A DNA stretch of 64,000 bases from Rutidosis leptorrhynchoides (GCF_046630445.1 NC_092340.1:36602001-36666000); one strand, 5' to 3'. Numbered from the stretch's first letter, positions 24,160 through 38,555 are shown. Notes: generated by a model not told the origin, from the letters alone. Numbers and translations are program-made.

Positions 24160-24482
24160 AAAAGCGCATATGATAAAAAGCGCATATGATAAAAAGCGCA
24201 TATGATGAAAAGCGCAGCGCATAGGATTAAAAGCGCATATGATGAAAAGCGCATATGATTAAAAGCGCATATGATAAAAAGCGCATATGATGAAAAGCGC
24301 AGTGCATATAATTAAAAGCGCATATAATGAAAAGTGCATATGACGAAAAGCGCAGCACATATGATTAAAAAGCGCATATGGTGAAAATGATATATGATGA
24401 AAATCACATATGGTGATTAATGAAAATCACATATGGTGATTAATGAAAAGCACATATGGCGATTAATGAAAAGCACATTGAG
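24160..24482 (+). repeat. GCGCATATG minisatellite in Copia pol
   Basis: About 18-20 imperfect copies of a 16-bp unit of the type AAAAGCGCATATGATG are present, grading into AAAATCACATATGGTGATT-type units at the right end. Variants with GCGCAGCGCATA interrupt the array. It sits inside the pol region, just before integrase. Confidence 0.9.
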
Positions 24483-24544
24483 AAATAATCACCAATGTTT
24501 CTTGAAAGAATTCAAGGGTATATATATGGACCAATTCATCCATC

Positions 24545-25616
24545 ATGTGGACCATTTTTCTAATAGACGCATCTAACGCATGGTCTCATGTTTGTGTGTT
24601 ATCAAGCCGTAATATGGCATTTGCAAAGTTTCTTGCACAAATTATTAAATTAAGAACACATTATTCTGATTACACCATTAAAAGGATGAGACTTGATAAT
24701 GCTGGTGAGTTAACATCTCAAGCTTTTAATGATTATTATATGTCTACAAGGATTGTTGTTGAACATCCAGTTGCTCATGTGCATACACAAAATTGGTTTA
24801 GCTGAATCAATAGATAAACGCTTACAGCTAATAACTAGACAATTAGAAATGAGTACAAAACTCTCAATATTTATATGGGGACATGTAAATTTACATGATG
24901 TGACATTAATTCGCATTAAATCAAGTGCAAGTTATAAATATTCTCCATTACCAACTTAATTTTGGTGGAGACCAAATATTTTCCATCTTAGAACATTTGG
25001 TTGTGCAGTGTATTTTTAATTGAACAACCACAACAAATGGTTCCTCAAAGAAGGATTGAAATATATGTTAGATATGAAACATCTTCAATCATAAGATATA
25101 TTGAACCCATGACGAGTGATGTTTTTACAGCAAGTTTTGTCGATTGTCACTTTAATGAAACATTGTTCCCTATATTAGGGGGAGAAATGAAATATAAATA
25201 AAATGATGTTTCATTGTGTGAACATCAATTAAGGAATATTGATCATCGCACAAAAGAATGCGAAAAGAAAGTTCAAATATAATGCATATGCAAGAACTTG
25301 CAAATTAATTACTTTATGCATTTAAAGATACAAAAAATAAGTGACTAAATCATATATACTAGCAGTAAATGCTTCAGCTAGAATTGAAATTACAAAAGCT
25401 GGCAATAATGTCACTCATGAGTCTTTGCTACGGCAGAAACGTGGGAGACCAATTGGCTTCAAAGATAAAAATCCTCGAAAAAGAAAATCAGCTGATAATG
25501 AGGTAAAAGAAAATGTTCAAGAAGAACCACAAATCAATACTCCTTCTGCAGAGGATATTGATAAATGTAAATACATAAATTGCAATAAATTATGCAATAT
25601 TATGAAACTGAAATGA
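24545..25616 (+). mobile_element. Copia integrase region, decayed
   Basis: The integrase core is readable (FLIDASNAWSHVCVLSSRN, then MRLDNAGELTSQAFNDYY). It is followed by the FHLRTFGCAVY block near 24985 and the linker motif RGRPIGFKDKNPRKRK near 25445-25490 typical of plant Copia polyproteins between integrase and reverse transcriptase. Several breaks are present. Confidence 0.8.
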
Positions 25617-27187
<1,571 letters not shown>

Positions 27188-27399
27188 AATGCTGACGAGG
27201 CGCTAAAGCTATAAACGGTCTTAACGGTCATAAGTTTGATGGAAAAGAATGGTATATTGGTAAGGCTCAGAAAAAGACTGAAAGGGAATAGGAATTGAAA
27301 CAACAGTTTGAGCAAACCATGAAGGAGACTGTAGACAAATCACATGGATCAAACTTGTACATAAAAGATTTAGATGATACAGTTTCAGATGAAAACCTC
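27188..27399 (+). pseudogene. PABP-like gene fragment inside Copia RNase H
   Basis: This ~210-bp stretch reads as poly(A)-binding protein from late RRM3 into the start of RRM4: short matches include GHKFDGKEWYIGKAQKKTE, then FEQTMKETVDKS, then NLYIKDLDDTVSDENL. In plants PABP binds mRNA poly(A) tails through four RRMs in the cytoplasm. The piece sits between two parts of ordinary Copia RNase H sequence: YEDNTAYIVQMKEE lies before it and FFSYTQDLVKDNQ after it. It therefore looks like an insertion of host mRNA-derived sequence into the element. It is partial and decayed. The identification is from memory of the family; boundaries are good to about 15 bp. Confidence 0.75.
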
Positions 27400-27710
27400 A
27401 GATTCTTCTCATATACTCAAGATCTCGTAAAAGACAACCAGATTAAAATGAGATACGTTCAATCAACAACTCTGCTGATCTTTATACCAAAGCACTGTCA
27501 ATCGCTGTTTTCAAAACATACGTTCACAATATTGGCATGAGGCAAGTTCAAAAGATGTGACGACTCAGCGTTGTCTACTTGAGGGGGAGTCAACTCTATG
27601 CTGCACTCTTTTTCTCTTAGCTAAAGTTTTATCCCACTGGGTTTTCTTTAGTAAGGTTTTTAACGAGGCAGTATTAATTGCTCTTTAAAAAATTACCATC
27701 CAAGGGGGAG
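27400..27710 (+). mobile_element. Copia 3' end and polypurine tract
   Basis: The end of the Copia polyprotein is recognisable (FKTYVHNIGM near 27511-27540). It is followed by AAGGGGGAG (27702-27710), the polypurine tract directly before the 3' LTR. Confidence 0.85.
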
Positions 27711-27779
27711 TGTTGTAAATTTAGTAGTTAAATATGGATGGTAATTAGTCAAATATGGATAGTAAAATTTGTACTATAT

Positions 27780-30758
27780 TGTAACGACCCGGAAATTTCC
27801 GACCAAATTTAAACTCTAATCTCTATATGGTTCCGACACGATAAGCAAAAACCCTAAAGTTGACCCGCATTTTTTTTTCCGATCGTTCTATACTTATAAG
27901 ATTAATATGTACATAAATTAAACCTTACCAACATGATAAGCAATCCAAATTGTTGAGACTTATGTTTTCGAAAAGAGTTTTTACACAACGTTTGACCGTC
28001 TAGTCTGACCGATGATATCACGAACTATACAATATATGATAATTATATGTTTGTGTATATATATGTATATATACATATTTAACATGATTTAAGAATGTTT
28101 TAATATCTCATTTTGTATTAATAACAATAAGTTATAAGTATATTTTGAAACTACTAACTTAAGTTTTCAAAACGATAACCATACGTAACGTTATTTGACT
28201 TAAATACTTATGACCTATAATGTTTATACATATATCGTATAAGTAATGTATTTAATCACTTTTAAAGACTTAAATACATAAAACAATATAAGTATATTTA
28301 CAAAAGATAGCTATATTTGAATCCTCGTTCCGTTTTCTCAAAGATTTCTATACGTATACCTAGGGTATATGTACCCGTATCATACGCAGCTTCTAGATGT
28401 ATTTACTATTGGTATATACCAATAAAAATCTGCTCCTTAGCAGCCTTAAATGATTAAGAAACATGTGGAACCAACCATTTGTCAAGTAGCATGAATTATT
28501 TAGCAAGAAAACAAAGTTAGGTATCTTTTTTTTCCTTTATAACCTAAAAACGTTTTTATGCATGCACACCATTTCTTCACCCCATTTTCTCATACTTACA
28601 CTTCCATTTCTCTCTCAAAATACTCTTAACTTCATACTTGATCATCTCCAAGCATTTTCCCCATCATTTAGCTTCAAAAACAACACTTAAACCTCATAAG
28701 AAAACCTTACAAAAACACTTCAAGAAATCCTTCCAAGAACACAAACTTACTTCCAATCTTTCATCCAATTCCATCACCCTTTTGGTTCTAGCTTTTTACT
28801 CCTCTTTTACAGCAACCTTGTCCAAGGAACTTGAGGTAGTAACTATGTTCATAACTTTATTCGATTCATATATATATAGCTATCATATTTTGTGGTATAC
28901 AATTTTAACAACAAGAACATAGTTTGAAAGTTTTCAAACTTGTTTGCAAACTAAATAGATCCTTCTAACTTAACTTTTAAAATACTTCAAGACCTGTAAT
29001 ATAACTTATATATATGCTAATTTAACAAGGTATAACTTGGTTTTTCAAAGAACACCTTAAAAACTGTTTTTACGACGTCGGAGTGCAACCGGGGACTGTT
29101 TTGGGTTGGATAATTAAAAACCATCTTAAACTTTGAATTGGAGGTTTATTTTCTGGAAAAATGATTTTTACTATGAATATGATAACACATAAAAATTTCA
29201 TGATTTAATTCAAAGTATAAGTATTTTTAGAAAAAATAATCATTTAAGGTTGTTTACATAAAGGAAAATGTTTAACTTCATAAGTTTCACTAAAGTTTCA
29301 CCTATGCCGTGTGATTTTGAATACAAACTAAGGTATTTACAGTTCATAGTCTTAAAGAGGAACTCGATCCAAGGAGATGGCAAGTTGAATCAACGAAAAC
29401 GGAGTTGTAACGAAGAAACTATGACCGAAACAAAATTGGTTATCCAAGACTAGTTTAACTTCGGGATTAATTGGGAAAAATTAAATAAAACACATATTTC
29501 TAAAATAACATGATATTTTATATATATGTACTCATAATTTAATTTTATATGGTTCAGGATCACCCGTAAACAATACGAGAAGATTAATCATAAGATCCCA
29601 TGATTGTACGCAACACGTCATTTGACAACACCGGTACTTTATGTACGCAACACGTCATTTGAAAACACCGGTACCGTGGGTCAAGATTAATCTCGACCAA
29701 TACATATACGATGGGGGTTTTATTCATTTCATTGGGGGTTTATTAAACACCTAAAAATGAACCATTAAAATTGAATTACTAACATCGGACTGCTAACTAC
29801 GGACTAAGGAATTATTCAAAGTATTAAAAGTATTATAAGTATATATATGTGACGATTGTTTAAAATGAAAATATATTGATATATTATATATGGATAGGTT
29901 CGTGATATCAACCGGAGACCAAGTCAAATTATATATATCTTCAAGACAACTGTGAGTATATAGTCCCACTTTTAAACTCTAAATATTTCGGGATGAGAAT
30001 ACATGTATTTTATGTTTTACGTTATGGACACAAGTAACTGAAAAAAATATATTCTACGTTGAGTTGTACCACTGGCATACTTCCCTGTAGCTTGGTAACT
30101 AATATTTACAGCGGTATTGTAAACGCGAATCCTGTTGATAGATCTATCGGGCCTGACAACCCCAACCGGACTGGAAGACCAGTATTCAACGGTTGCACAG
30201 TACTTCGTTTCGTGACTACACTTGGTACATTGTAGTAATATTTCATATTAAAGGGAATATGCGACTTGATTAATTGTTAAGTATGGTTACCAAGTGCTCA
30301 ACCACTTAGAATATTTTTATTAAAATATTTATATATGAAATCTTGTGGTCTATATTTATATCGATGTCGACATTAAACCTATATCTCACCAACTTTATGT
30401 TGACATTTTAAAGCATGTTATTCTCAGGTATGAATTAAGTCTTCCGCTGTGCATTATCTCGTACTAAGGATACTACTTGAGGCCATTAAGGACTTATATC
30501 ATAAGGCGTTGCATTCGAGTCATTGAAGTTCATTGAGACTATTATTAAGTAAATGGCGGTTTAGGTCATTTGAATATTATGAAATGTCAGGCGATTATGT
30601 CAATTCTGGATGTAACTATAGATTGCCTTTTAAGAATAAATGCAACGTTTGTAAGATGTATCATATAGAGGGCAAGTACCTCGCAATGTTATCAACTATT
30701 GTAATTCGTTTGTAATCAATATGGACAACGTCCGGATGATTAGTTTCGGATCCTTTCA
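27780..30758 (+). repeat. LTR 1 of the tandem array
   Basis: It contains the doubled TGTACGCAACACGTCATTTG cassette at 29605-29674. A 94-codon frame at 28638-28922 and smaller ones at 29268 and 30533 recur in all three LTRs but have no recognisable domain. Confidence 0.95.
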
Positions 30759-30760
30759 GT

Positions 30761-30772
30761 TGGTATCAGAGC
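30761..30772 (+). other. Primer-binding site, first unit
   Basis: TGGTATCAGAGC two bases after the LTR end; tRNA-iMet type. Confidence 0.9.
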
Positions 30773-31170
30773 ATTGGTCTTAGCGAACCAGGCCTTGCAT
30801 TAGTGTGTCTAACTAGTAGTTGTTAGGATACATTAAGTGAGTCTGGACTTTGACCGTGTCTGCCTGTCAAAAGTTTTGCTTATCAATCCTAGTCGGAAAT
30901 CATCTGCTTATCATCCTTAGGGAACTGCCTGCTTATCATTCTTAAGTCTAGACACGTCTTACTGCATTTAGTGCATCGATAGTGTATAGACAAAATTCAT
31001 ATCCTAGCGTATCTGTTACTATAGACATTGCCTGTCGTATTTCAAAGATTCTCCGTAATTCATGGGATTTTGATATTATATATACATATGTAAATTATGT
31101 ATTGAAGAGTACCAAACCCAACTCCTATAATCTATTCCAAACCAAAAATTCATTTCTCCGACCATACAAG

Positions 31171-31617
31171 ATGGATTCTTCATCCAGCTCAAATTCCTCC
31201 GACTTCGATAGCTTCGCCGATATGGATTTCCATTCGAGCTCCGAGAACAGTGTTACCGGAATGGATCAACCAATTTCCCATCATCTATTCTGGATGAATT
31301 GGGGATGGGTTCGTAATATACTAAATTTTTGGAGGCAAGAAGAAGGTGATCCATTCCATCCACCAAATTGTCCTCTTAACGATGAACCTGAAGCACTTAC
31401 CGGCGAACCTATTCAAAACACCATTTTCTCGCTCATTTCTAGAGTATCTCGTCATGATTACATACTATCCCATATTTCAAATCTTGTTCATTCGCTCGTT
31501 CCAACCATCAATCATCCCGGTATAATAGAAGAAGTCAACGAACTCCGTGCTCGGGTAGTGGTTTTGGAGAATATGGTGCGAAGGTTACAAACACCAACAG
31601 CAGCACCAGCAGCATAA
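31171..31617 (+). CDS. Ser/Asp-rich leader frame with a C-terminal coiled coil, unit 1
   Basis: I chose the ATG at 31171 (MDSSSSSNSSDFDSF) because composition changes sharply there; an upstream in-frame start at 30982 only adds AT-rich sequence. The 148-residue product has an acidic Ser-rich N-terminus, a Trp-rich middle (LFWMNWGWVRNILNFW) and a C-terminal heptad-like helix (EEVNELRARVVVLENMVRRL) likely to form a coiled coil, ending in an Ala-rich tail. It is the only sizeable frame of this non-autonomous unit and is intact in both units. I do not recognise the family. It occupies the place of the acidic leader frames at 59133-59771 in the related element. Confidence 0.5.
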   Translation: MDSSSSSNSSDFDSFADMDFHSSSENSVTGMDQPISHHLFWMNWGWVRNILNFWRQEEGDPFHPPNCPLNDEPEALTGEPIQNTIFSLISRVSRHDYILSHISNLVHSLVPTINHPGIIEEVNELRARVVVLENMVRRLQTPTAAPAA

Positions 31618-31992
31618 TCCGTACTACCATCGTCAACGCCGACAGTACCTTTATCACCCCAATCACAACCGCGCCTTAAATCTCAACATCACAATCTGTA
31701 TCTCGAATATCAACATCACACGACTCAATATCTGTACTTCGAGTATGATCTTCGTTCTATATATCGTTCTACATCGATTATCTTCGCTTTACGTATCGTA
31801 TGACGATTATGTAATTTCTAAAGTCTTAGAGATTATGTAATCTAGAATTAACGATAAATCAAATGAGTTTAATATCTTATTGACTCATTAAATCTATGAT
31901 TATCTCTGAAGAAAATATATATGCAAGTATATTTTCATAAAGATAGTAATTAAAAATTCCTTCGTACAAACTATTAATGATGAAAATATTTT

Positions 31993-32013
31993 AACGGGTG
32001 GGTAGTACCCGAG
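31993..32013 (+). other. Internal PPT-like hairpin, unit 1
   Basis: TAACGGGTGGGTAGTACCCG contains the polypurine-tract sequence seen beside the LTR at 34331 and can fold (CGGGT/ACCCG). A near-identical copy precedes gag at 60759 in the related element. Confidence 0.6.
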
Positions 32014-32800
32014 GAATATTTAGAATTCACATTAATAAGTTATATTGTACATTCTTGAATCTGATTCAACGGTTATCTATTATCTTACTTACAACCACCG
32101 ATATTCGTATCCGCTCACCCCAGAATAACCATTTTCAATCAAATTTCATATTCGGATTTTGACCTACCAGAATCCAACAAGTGGCATAAAGAAGAAAACT
32201 CTGGACAATTAAAATGAATTAAAATGTTGATTGTAACATATGAAACTAAACAATTCTTCAAGCTTGCCACTTGATTTTATCTTAAACCTCATTCGTAACT
32301 TGACGATTACAATTCGCATTCAAATCCTTTCATGATTCCTGAAAACACCTCGACCGAGAAGTTGAACCCGCCGCACCTCGCCTAAGGAATGAAGATTTAT
32401 ACATACAGTTATACACCTGAAGAACTCTCGAACCCAAATTCATAATTTAACACATAACGTATTGAATCCTTTGCCATTTATTAGAACAACCCTACAATTC
32501 CTTTTCAAGAAGCTAATTTTGTCACAGCTCCACTTCGACTTTTCAGTGAGATTATTTCTATTATAATCATGATATTTATACCTTGACCTTTCGCCGTCAT
32601 TACCGGAAAACCTTCTATATCCCTCGACAACATCAACAGGTGCACCAGCAGATCGTTATCCTTTTGGCGAAATCAACAATCAGTATTTTGAAAATCTCGC
32701 GGAACTTCTTCCATCATATCTATAATGTCTATCCCTAAGAATTTCATAATCTGAACGTGAAGTTTCTGAAAAACACCCGGGACTATGAAATAGTTCTTGA

Positions 32801-33005
32801 AATGCTAACGAAGCAGCAAAAACTGTAAACGACTTTAATGGTCAAAAGTTTGATGACAAAGAATAGTAAGGTGGTAAAGCTGAAAAAAAAAAAGTTTGGA
32901 ACTAGAAAACGGATGAAGCAAAGTATGAAAGAGGCTGTGGATAAATCACAGGGACTGAACCTGCTGTCAAAGCATACAAACGATTCCGTACCTGCTGAAA
33001 CCGTC
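32801..33005 (+). pseudogene. PABP-like gene fragment in array unit 1
   Basis: It reads as the same RRM3-to-RRM4 part of poly(A)-binding protein found in the Copia element. NANEAAKTVNDFNGQKFDDK is followed by MKEAVDKSQGLNL (residues of the linker before RRM4). Similarity may extend a few tens of bases to the left. It is decayed and partial. Nucleotide identity to the Copia fragment is only moderate (about 70% by eye), so the two may come from different captures or different PABP paralogues. Confidence 0.7.
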
Positions 33006-34344
33006 AGTAAGAACCCTACTCTTTATTCAAAACCTTGCCCGGATGATATTTTTCATCATCATCTTATCTTAGATATTATAAGATATCTTCATATCATTCG
33101 TTATACATATTTTTCATATTTCTGGAGATATTTTTACAACTATTCCTATCTGCGATCATTTATCTCTCCGTAACATCTGCGTTACAATATAAAAGAAACT
33201 GTGTTAATTTCTAAATTCTGAAACCTCTGAGATTAAAATATAAATGATTTGAAGTAGTGTTGGGAACTGATGCATGAATTAGTATAATATAATGAAACTT
33301 GATCAACTTCATTATATTACAGTAAGTCATGTTAAGTTTCTAATGGAATGTGATGATTCACAGTACCGTCATCATGTGCCATATTACACAGCTCTTACAT
33401 TCTATCAAGTCTCCAAACATATTAGAACGTATCACCTTGATAGTTCTATTTTTCCGGAATATTCGAGTAATTTAACGAATCAAGATCGTGCCATTACAAT
33501 TTCATTCTAAAACCGATAGCTAGGTTCATTCCAAATTTCCTACCTACGAATTTCGGACCATTGTTCGCTTGGCTCGAGGACGGGAAGAAGAAACGAAGGG
33601 ACAAAACCTCGGAATAGAAATAGGAACATAAACCACAGCAAATAAGAGAGAGCATTAACTGTGGATGACAATGATTTTAAGGGACGGGAGTAGGAACATC
33701 GAAATATAAGGGAAGGTATAAAACCTAACAACAACCCCGAAACTACAAACCGTGCATATCAATACGTATTGCAACGTAAAGGCACGGGAGAATTAAAAAC
33801 ATTATAATTCCAAGGAAAGGATAAAAGAGAATAGATTCTTCTGGTGATAGATGAAAAAGAAGAATGAAAGATATGAAAGTTAGAAATATAACAAGGATTA
33901 GAATGGGATGGAGCATATTAGCGAATGTCTTAAAGTAGGAACTAAAGAGAAAGAATAGAAGATGTGGGAAGAAAGAAAGGGAAGGAGGTAAATTTATAGT
34001 GAAATATTCGACAAAGAAATCAAAACAGATTGCCGCGTTAAATCAAAGAAGATCCTGATCGCCGCAAAACTAAATCTTATTACATAAGATTTTCTTTAAA
34101 ACCCTTAAATCCCGGAAATCGATCATAATCACGTCATCGGTTACAACAATTCTATATTCACTCATTTCACTCTTTTGTGATAGCTTCGCTCGTGCGTCTC
34201 ACATAACCGAATCGTTTTATCTAAATCTTTCAATAATGATAAAATTTCATTACTACCTCATATTCGTCATGAAAACATTCCTATTGTGATTTATGACAAC
34301 CTCTACCAAATTTCGAGGACGAAATTTCTTTAACGGGTGGGTAC
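33006..34344 (+). mobile_element. Non-coding 3' part of array unit 1
   Basis: Purine-rich sequence around 33560-34020 has no gag-pol similarity that I can read. It ends with AATTTCGAGGACGAAATTTC and the polypurine tract at 34331-34344, as expected for a Gypsy 3' end. A 72-codon frame (33292-33510) has no known motif. Confidence 0.6.
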
Positions 34345-37322
34345 TGTAACGACCCGGAAATTTCCGACCAAATTTAAACTCTAATCTCTATATGGTTCCG
34401 ACACGATAAGCAAAAACCCTAAAGTTGACCCGCATTTTTTTTTCGATCGTTCTATACTTATAAGATTAATATGTACATAAATTAAACCTTACCAACATGA
34501 TAAGCAATCCAAATTGTTGAGACTTATGTTTTCGAAAAGAGTTTTTACACAACGTTTGACCGTCTAGTCTGACCGATGATATCACGAACTATACAATATA
34601 TGATAATTATACGTTTGTGTATATATATGTATATATACATATTTAACATGATTTAAGAATGTTTTAATATCTCATTTTGTATTAATAACAATAAGTTATA
34701 AGTATATTTTGAAACTACTAACTTAAGTTTTCAAAACGATAACCATACGTAACGTTATTTGACTTAAATACTTATGACCTATAATGTTTATACATATATC
34801 GTATAAGTAATGTATTTAATCACTTTTAAAGACTTAAATACATAAAACAATATAAGTATATTTACAAAAGATAGCTATATTTGAATCCTCGTTCCGTTTT
34901 CTCAAAGATTTCTATACGTATACCTAGGGTATATGTACTCATATCATACGCAGCTTCTAGATGTATTTACTATTGGTATATACCAATAAAAATCTGCTCC
35001 TTAGCAGCCTTAAATGATTAAGAAACATGTGGAACCAACCATTTGTCAAGTAGCATGAATTATTTAGCAAGAAAACAAAGTTAGGTATCTTTTTTTTCCT
35101 TTATAACCTAAAAACATTTTTATGCATGCACACCATTTCTTCACCCCATTTTCTCATACTTACACTTCCATTTCTCTCTCAAAATACTCTTAACTTCATA
35201 CTTGATCATCTCCAAGCATTTTCCCCATCATTTAGCTTCAAAAACAACACTTAAACCTCATAAGAAAACCTTACAAAAACACTTCAAGAAATCCTTCCAA
35301 GAACACAAACTTACTTCCAATCTTTCATCCAATTCCATCACCCTTTTGGTTCTAGCTTTTTACTCCTCTTTTACAGCAACCTTGTCCAAGGAACTTGAGG
35401 TAGTAACTATGTTCATAACTTTATTCGATTCATATATATATAGCTATCATATTTTGTGGTATACAATTTTAACAACAAGAACATAGTTTGAAAGTTTTCA
35501 AACTTGTTTGCAAACTAAATAGATCCTTCTAACTTAAATTTTAAAATACTTCAAGACCTGTAATATAACTTATATATATGCTAATTTAACAAGGTATAAC
35601 TTGGTTTTTCAAAGAACACCTTAAAAACTGTTTTTACGACGTCGGAGTGCAACCGGGGACTGTTTTGGGTTGGATAATTAAAAACCATCTTAAACTTTGA
35701 ATTCGAGGTTTATTTTCTGGAAAAATGATTTTTACTATGAATATGATAACACATAAAAATTTCATGATTTAATTCAAAGTATAAGTATTTTTAGAAAAAA
35801 TAATCATTTAAGGTTGTTTACATAAAGGAAAATGTTTAACTTCATAAGTTTCACTAAAGTTTCACCTATGCCGTGTGATTTTGAATACAAACTAAGGTAT
35901 TTACAGTTCATAGTCTTAAAGAGGAACTCGATCCAAGGAGATGGCAAGTTGAATCAACGAAAACGGAGTTGTAACGAAGAAACTATGACCGAAACAAAAT
36001 TGGTTATCCAAGACTAGTTTAACTTCGGGATTAATTGGGAAAAATTAAATAAAACACATATTTCTAAAATAACATGATATTTTATATATATGTACTCATA
36101 ATTTAATTTTATATGGTTCAGGATCACCCGTAAACAATACGAGAAGATTAATCATAAGATCCCATGATTGTACGCAACACGTCATTTGACAACACCAGTA
36201 CTTTATGTACGCAACACGTCATTTGACAACACCGGTACCGTGGGTCAAGATTAATCTCGACCAATACATATACGATGGGGGTTTTATTCATTTCATTGGG
36301 GGTTTATTAAACACCTAAAAATGAACCATTAAAATTGAATTACTAACATCGGACTGCTAACTACGGACTAAGGAATTATTCAAAGTATTAAAAGTATTAT
36401 AAGTATATATATGTGACGATTGTTTAAAATGAAAATATATTGATATATTATATATGGATAGGTTCGTGATATCAACCGGAGACCAAGTCAAATTATATAT
36501 ATCTTCAAGACAACTGTGAGTATATAGTCCCACTTTTAAACTCTAAATATTTCGGGATGAGAATACATGTATTTTATGTTTTACGTTATAGACACAAGTA
36601 ACTGAAAAAAATATATTCTACGTTGAGTTGTACCACTGGCATACTTCCCTGTAGCTTGGTAACTAATATTTACAGCGGTATTGTAAACGCGAATTCTGTT
36701 GATAGATCTATCGGGCCTGACAACCCCAACCGGACTGGACGACCAGTATTCAACGGTTGCACAGTACTTCGTTTCGTGACTACACTTGGTACAGTGTAGT
36801 AAGATTTCATATTAAAGGGAATATGCGACGTGATTAATTGTTAAGTATGGTTACCAAGTGCTCAACCACTTAGAATATTTTTATTAAAATGTTTATATAT
36901 GAAATCTTGTGGTCTATATTTATATCGATGTCGACATTAAACCTATATCTCACCAACTTTATGTTGACATTTTAAAGCATGTTATTCTCAGGTATGAATT
37001 AAGTCTTCCGCTGTGCATTATCTCGTACTAAGGATACTACTTGAGGCCATTAAGGACTTATATCATAAGGCGTTGCATTCGAGTCATTGAAGTTCATTGA
37101 GACTATTATTAAGTAAATGGCGGTTTAGGTCATTTGAATATTATGAAATGTCAGGCGATTATGTCAATTCTGGATGTAACTATAGATTGCCTTTTAAGAA
37201 TAAATGCAACGTTTGTAAGATGTATCATATAGAGGGCAAGTACCTCGCAATGTTATCAACTATTGTAATTCGTTTGTAATCAATATGGACAACGTCTGGA
37301 TGATTAGTTTCGGATCCTTTCA
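34345..37322 (+). repeat. LTR 2 (shared middle LTR) of the tandem array
   Basis: It is bounded by TGTAACGACC and CCTTTCA. It serves as 3' LTR of unit 1 and 5' LTR of unit 2. It has about eight differences of its own against LTRs 1 and 3. CACGTCA cassette from 36169; primer site 37325-37336. Confidence 0.95.
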
Positions 37323-37734
37323 GTTGGTATCAGAGCATTGGTCTTAGCGAACCAGGCCTTGCATTAGTGTGTCTAACTAGTAGTTGTTAGGATACATTAA
37401 GTGAGTCTGGACTTTGACCGTGTCTGCCTGTCAAAAGTTTTGCTTATCAATCCTAGTCGGAAATCATCTGCTTATCATCCTTAGGGAACTGCCTGCTTAT
37501 CATTCTTAAGTCTAGACACGTCTTACTGCATTTAGTGCATCGATAGTGTATAGACAAAATTCATATCCTAGCGTATCTGTTACTATAGACATTGCCTGTC
37601 GTATTTCAAAGATTCTCCGTAATTCATGGGATTTTGATATTATATATACATATGTAAATTATGTATTGAAGAGTACCAAACCCAACTCCTATAATCTATT
37701 CCAAACCAAAAATTCATTTCTCCGACCATACAAG

Positions 37735-38181
37735 ATGGATTCTTCATCCAGCTCAAATTCCTCCGACTTCGATAGCTTCGCCGATATGGATTTCCATTCG
37801 AGCTCCGAGAACAGCGTTACCGGAATGGATCAACCAATTTCCCATCATCTATTCTGGATGAATTGGGGATGGGTTCGTAATATACTAAATTTCTGGAGGC
37901 AAGAAGAAGGTGATCCATTCCATCCACCAAATTGTCCTCTTAACGATGAACCTGAAGCACTTACCGGCGAACCTATTCAAAACACCATTTTCTCGCTCAT
38001 TTCTAGAGTATCTCGTCATGATTACATACTATCCCATATTTCAAATCTTGTTCATTCGCTCGTTCCAACCATCAATCATCCCGGTATAATAGAAGAAGTC
38101 AACGAACTCCGTGCTCGGGTAGTGGTTTTGGAGAATATGGTGCGAAGGTTACAAACACCAACAGCAGCACCAGCAGCATAA
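37735..38181 (+). CDS. Ser/Asp-rich leader frame, unit 2
   Basis: It has the same 148-residue product as at 31171, with only silent differences seen by eye. Keeping the frame open in both units may reflect youth and not selection. Confidence 0.5.
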   Translation: MDSSSSSNSSDFDSFADMDFHSSSENSVTGMDQPISHHLFWMNWGWVRNILNFWRQEEGDPFHPPNCPLNDEPEALTGEPIQNTIFSLISRVSRHDYILSHISNLVHSLVPTINHPGIIEEVNELRARVVVLENMVRRLQTPTAAPAA

Positions 38182-38555
38182 TCCGTACTACCATCGTCAA
38201 CGCCGACAGTACCTTATCACCCCAATCACAACCGCGCCTTAAATCTCAACATCACAATCTGTATCTCGAATATCAACATCACACGACTCAATATCTGTAC
38301 TTCGAGTATGATCTTCGTTCTATATATCGTTCTACATCGATTATCTTCGCTTTACGTATCGTATGACGATTATGTAATTTCTAAAGTCTTAGAGATTATG
38401 TAATCTAGAATTAACGATAAATCAAATGAGTTTAATATCTTATTGACTCATTAAATCTATGATTATCTCTGAAGAAAATATATATGCAAGTATATTTTCA
38501 TAAAGATAGTAATTAAAAATTCCTTCGTACAAACTATTAATGATGAAAATATTTT

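Noticed and set aside
24160-24482. Regular repeats that could suggest a CRISPR-like array
   Set aside because: Units are contiguous 16-bp imperfect tandem copies with no unique spacers, in a plant retroelement.
30761-30772. TGGTATCAGAGC as part of a tRNA gene
   Set aside because: It is a primer-binding site complementary to a tRNA 3' end; no cloverleaf surrounds it. The same holds at 7704, 37325 and 58926.
30982-31170. Upstream start for the Ser/Asp-rich leader frame
   Set aside because: The added 63 codons are AT-rich and unlike the rest; the ATG at 31171 fits the composition change better.
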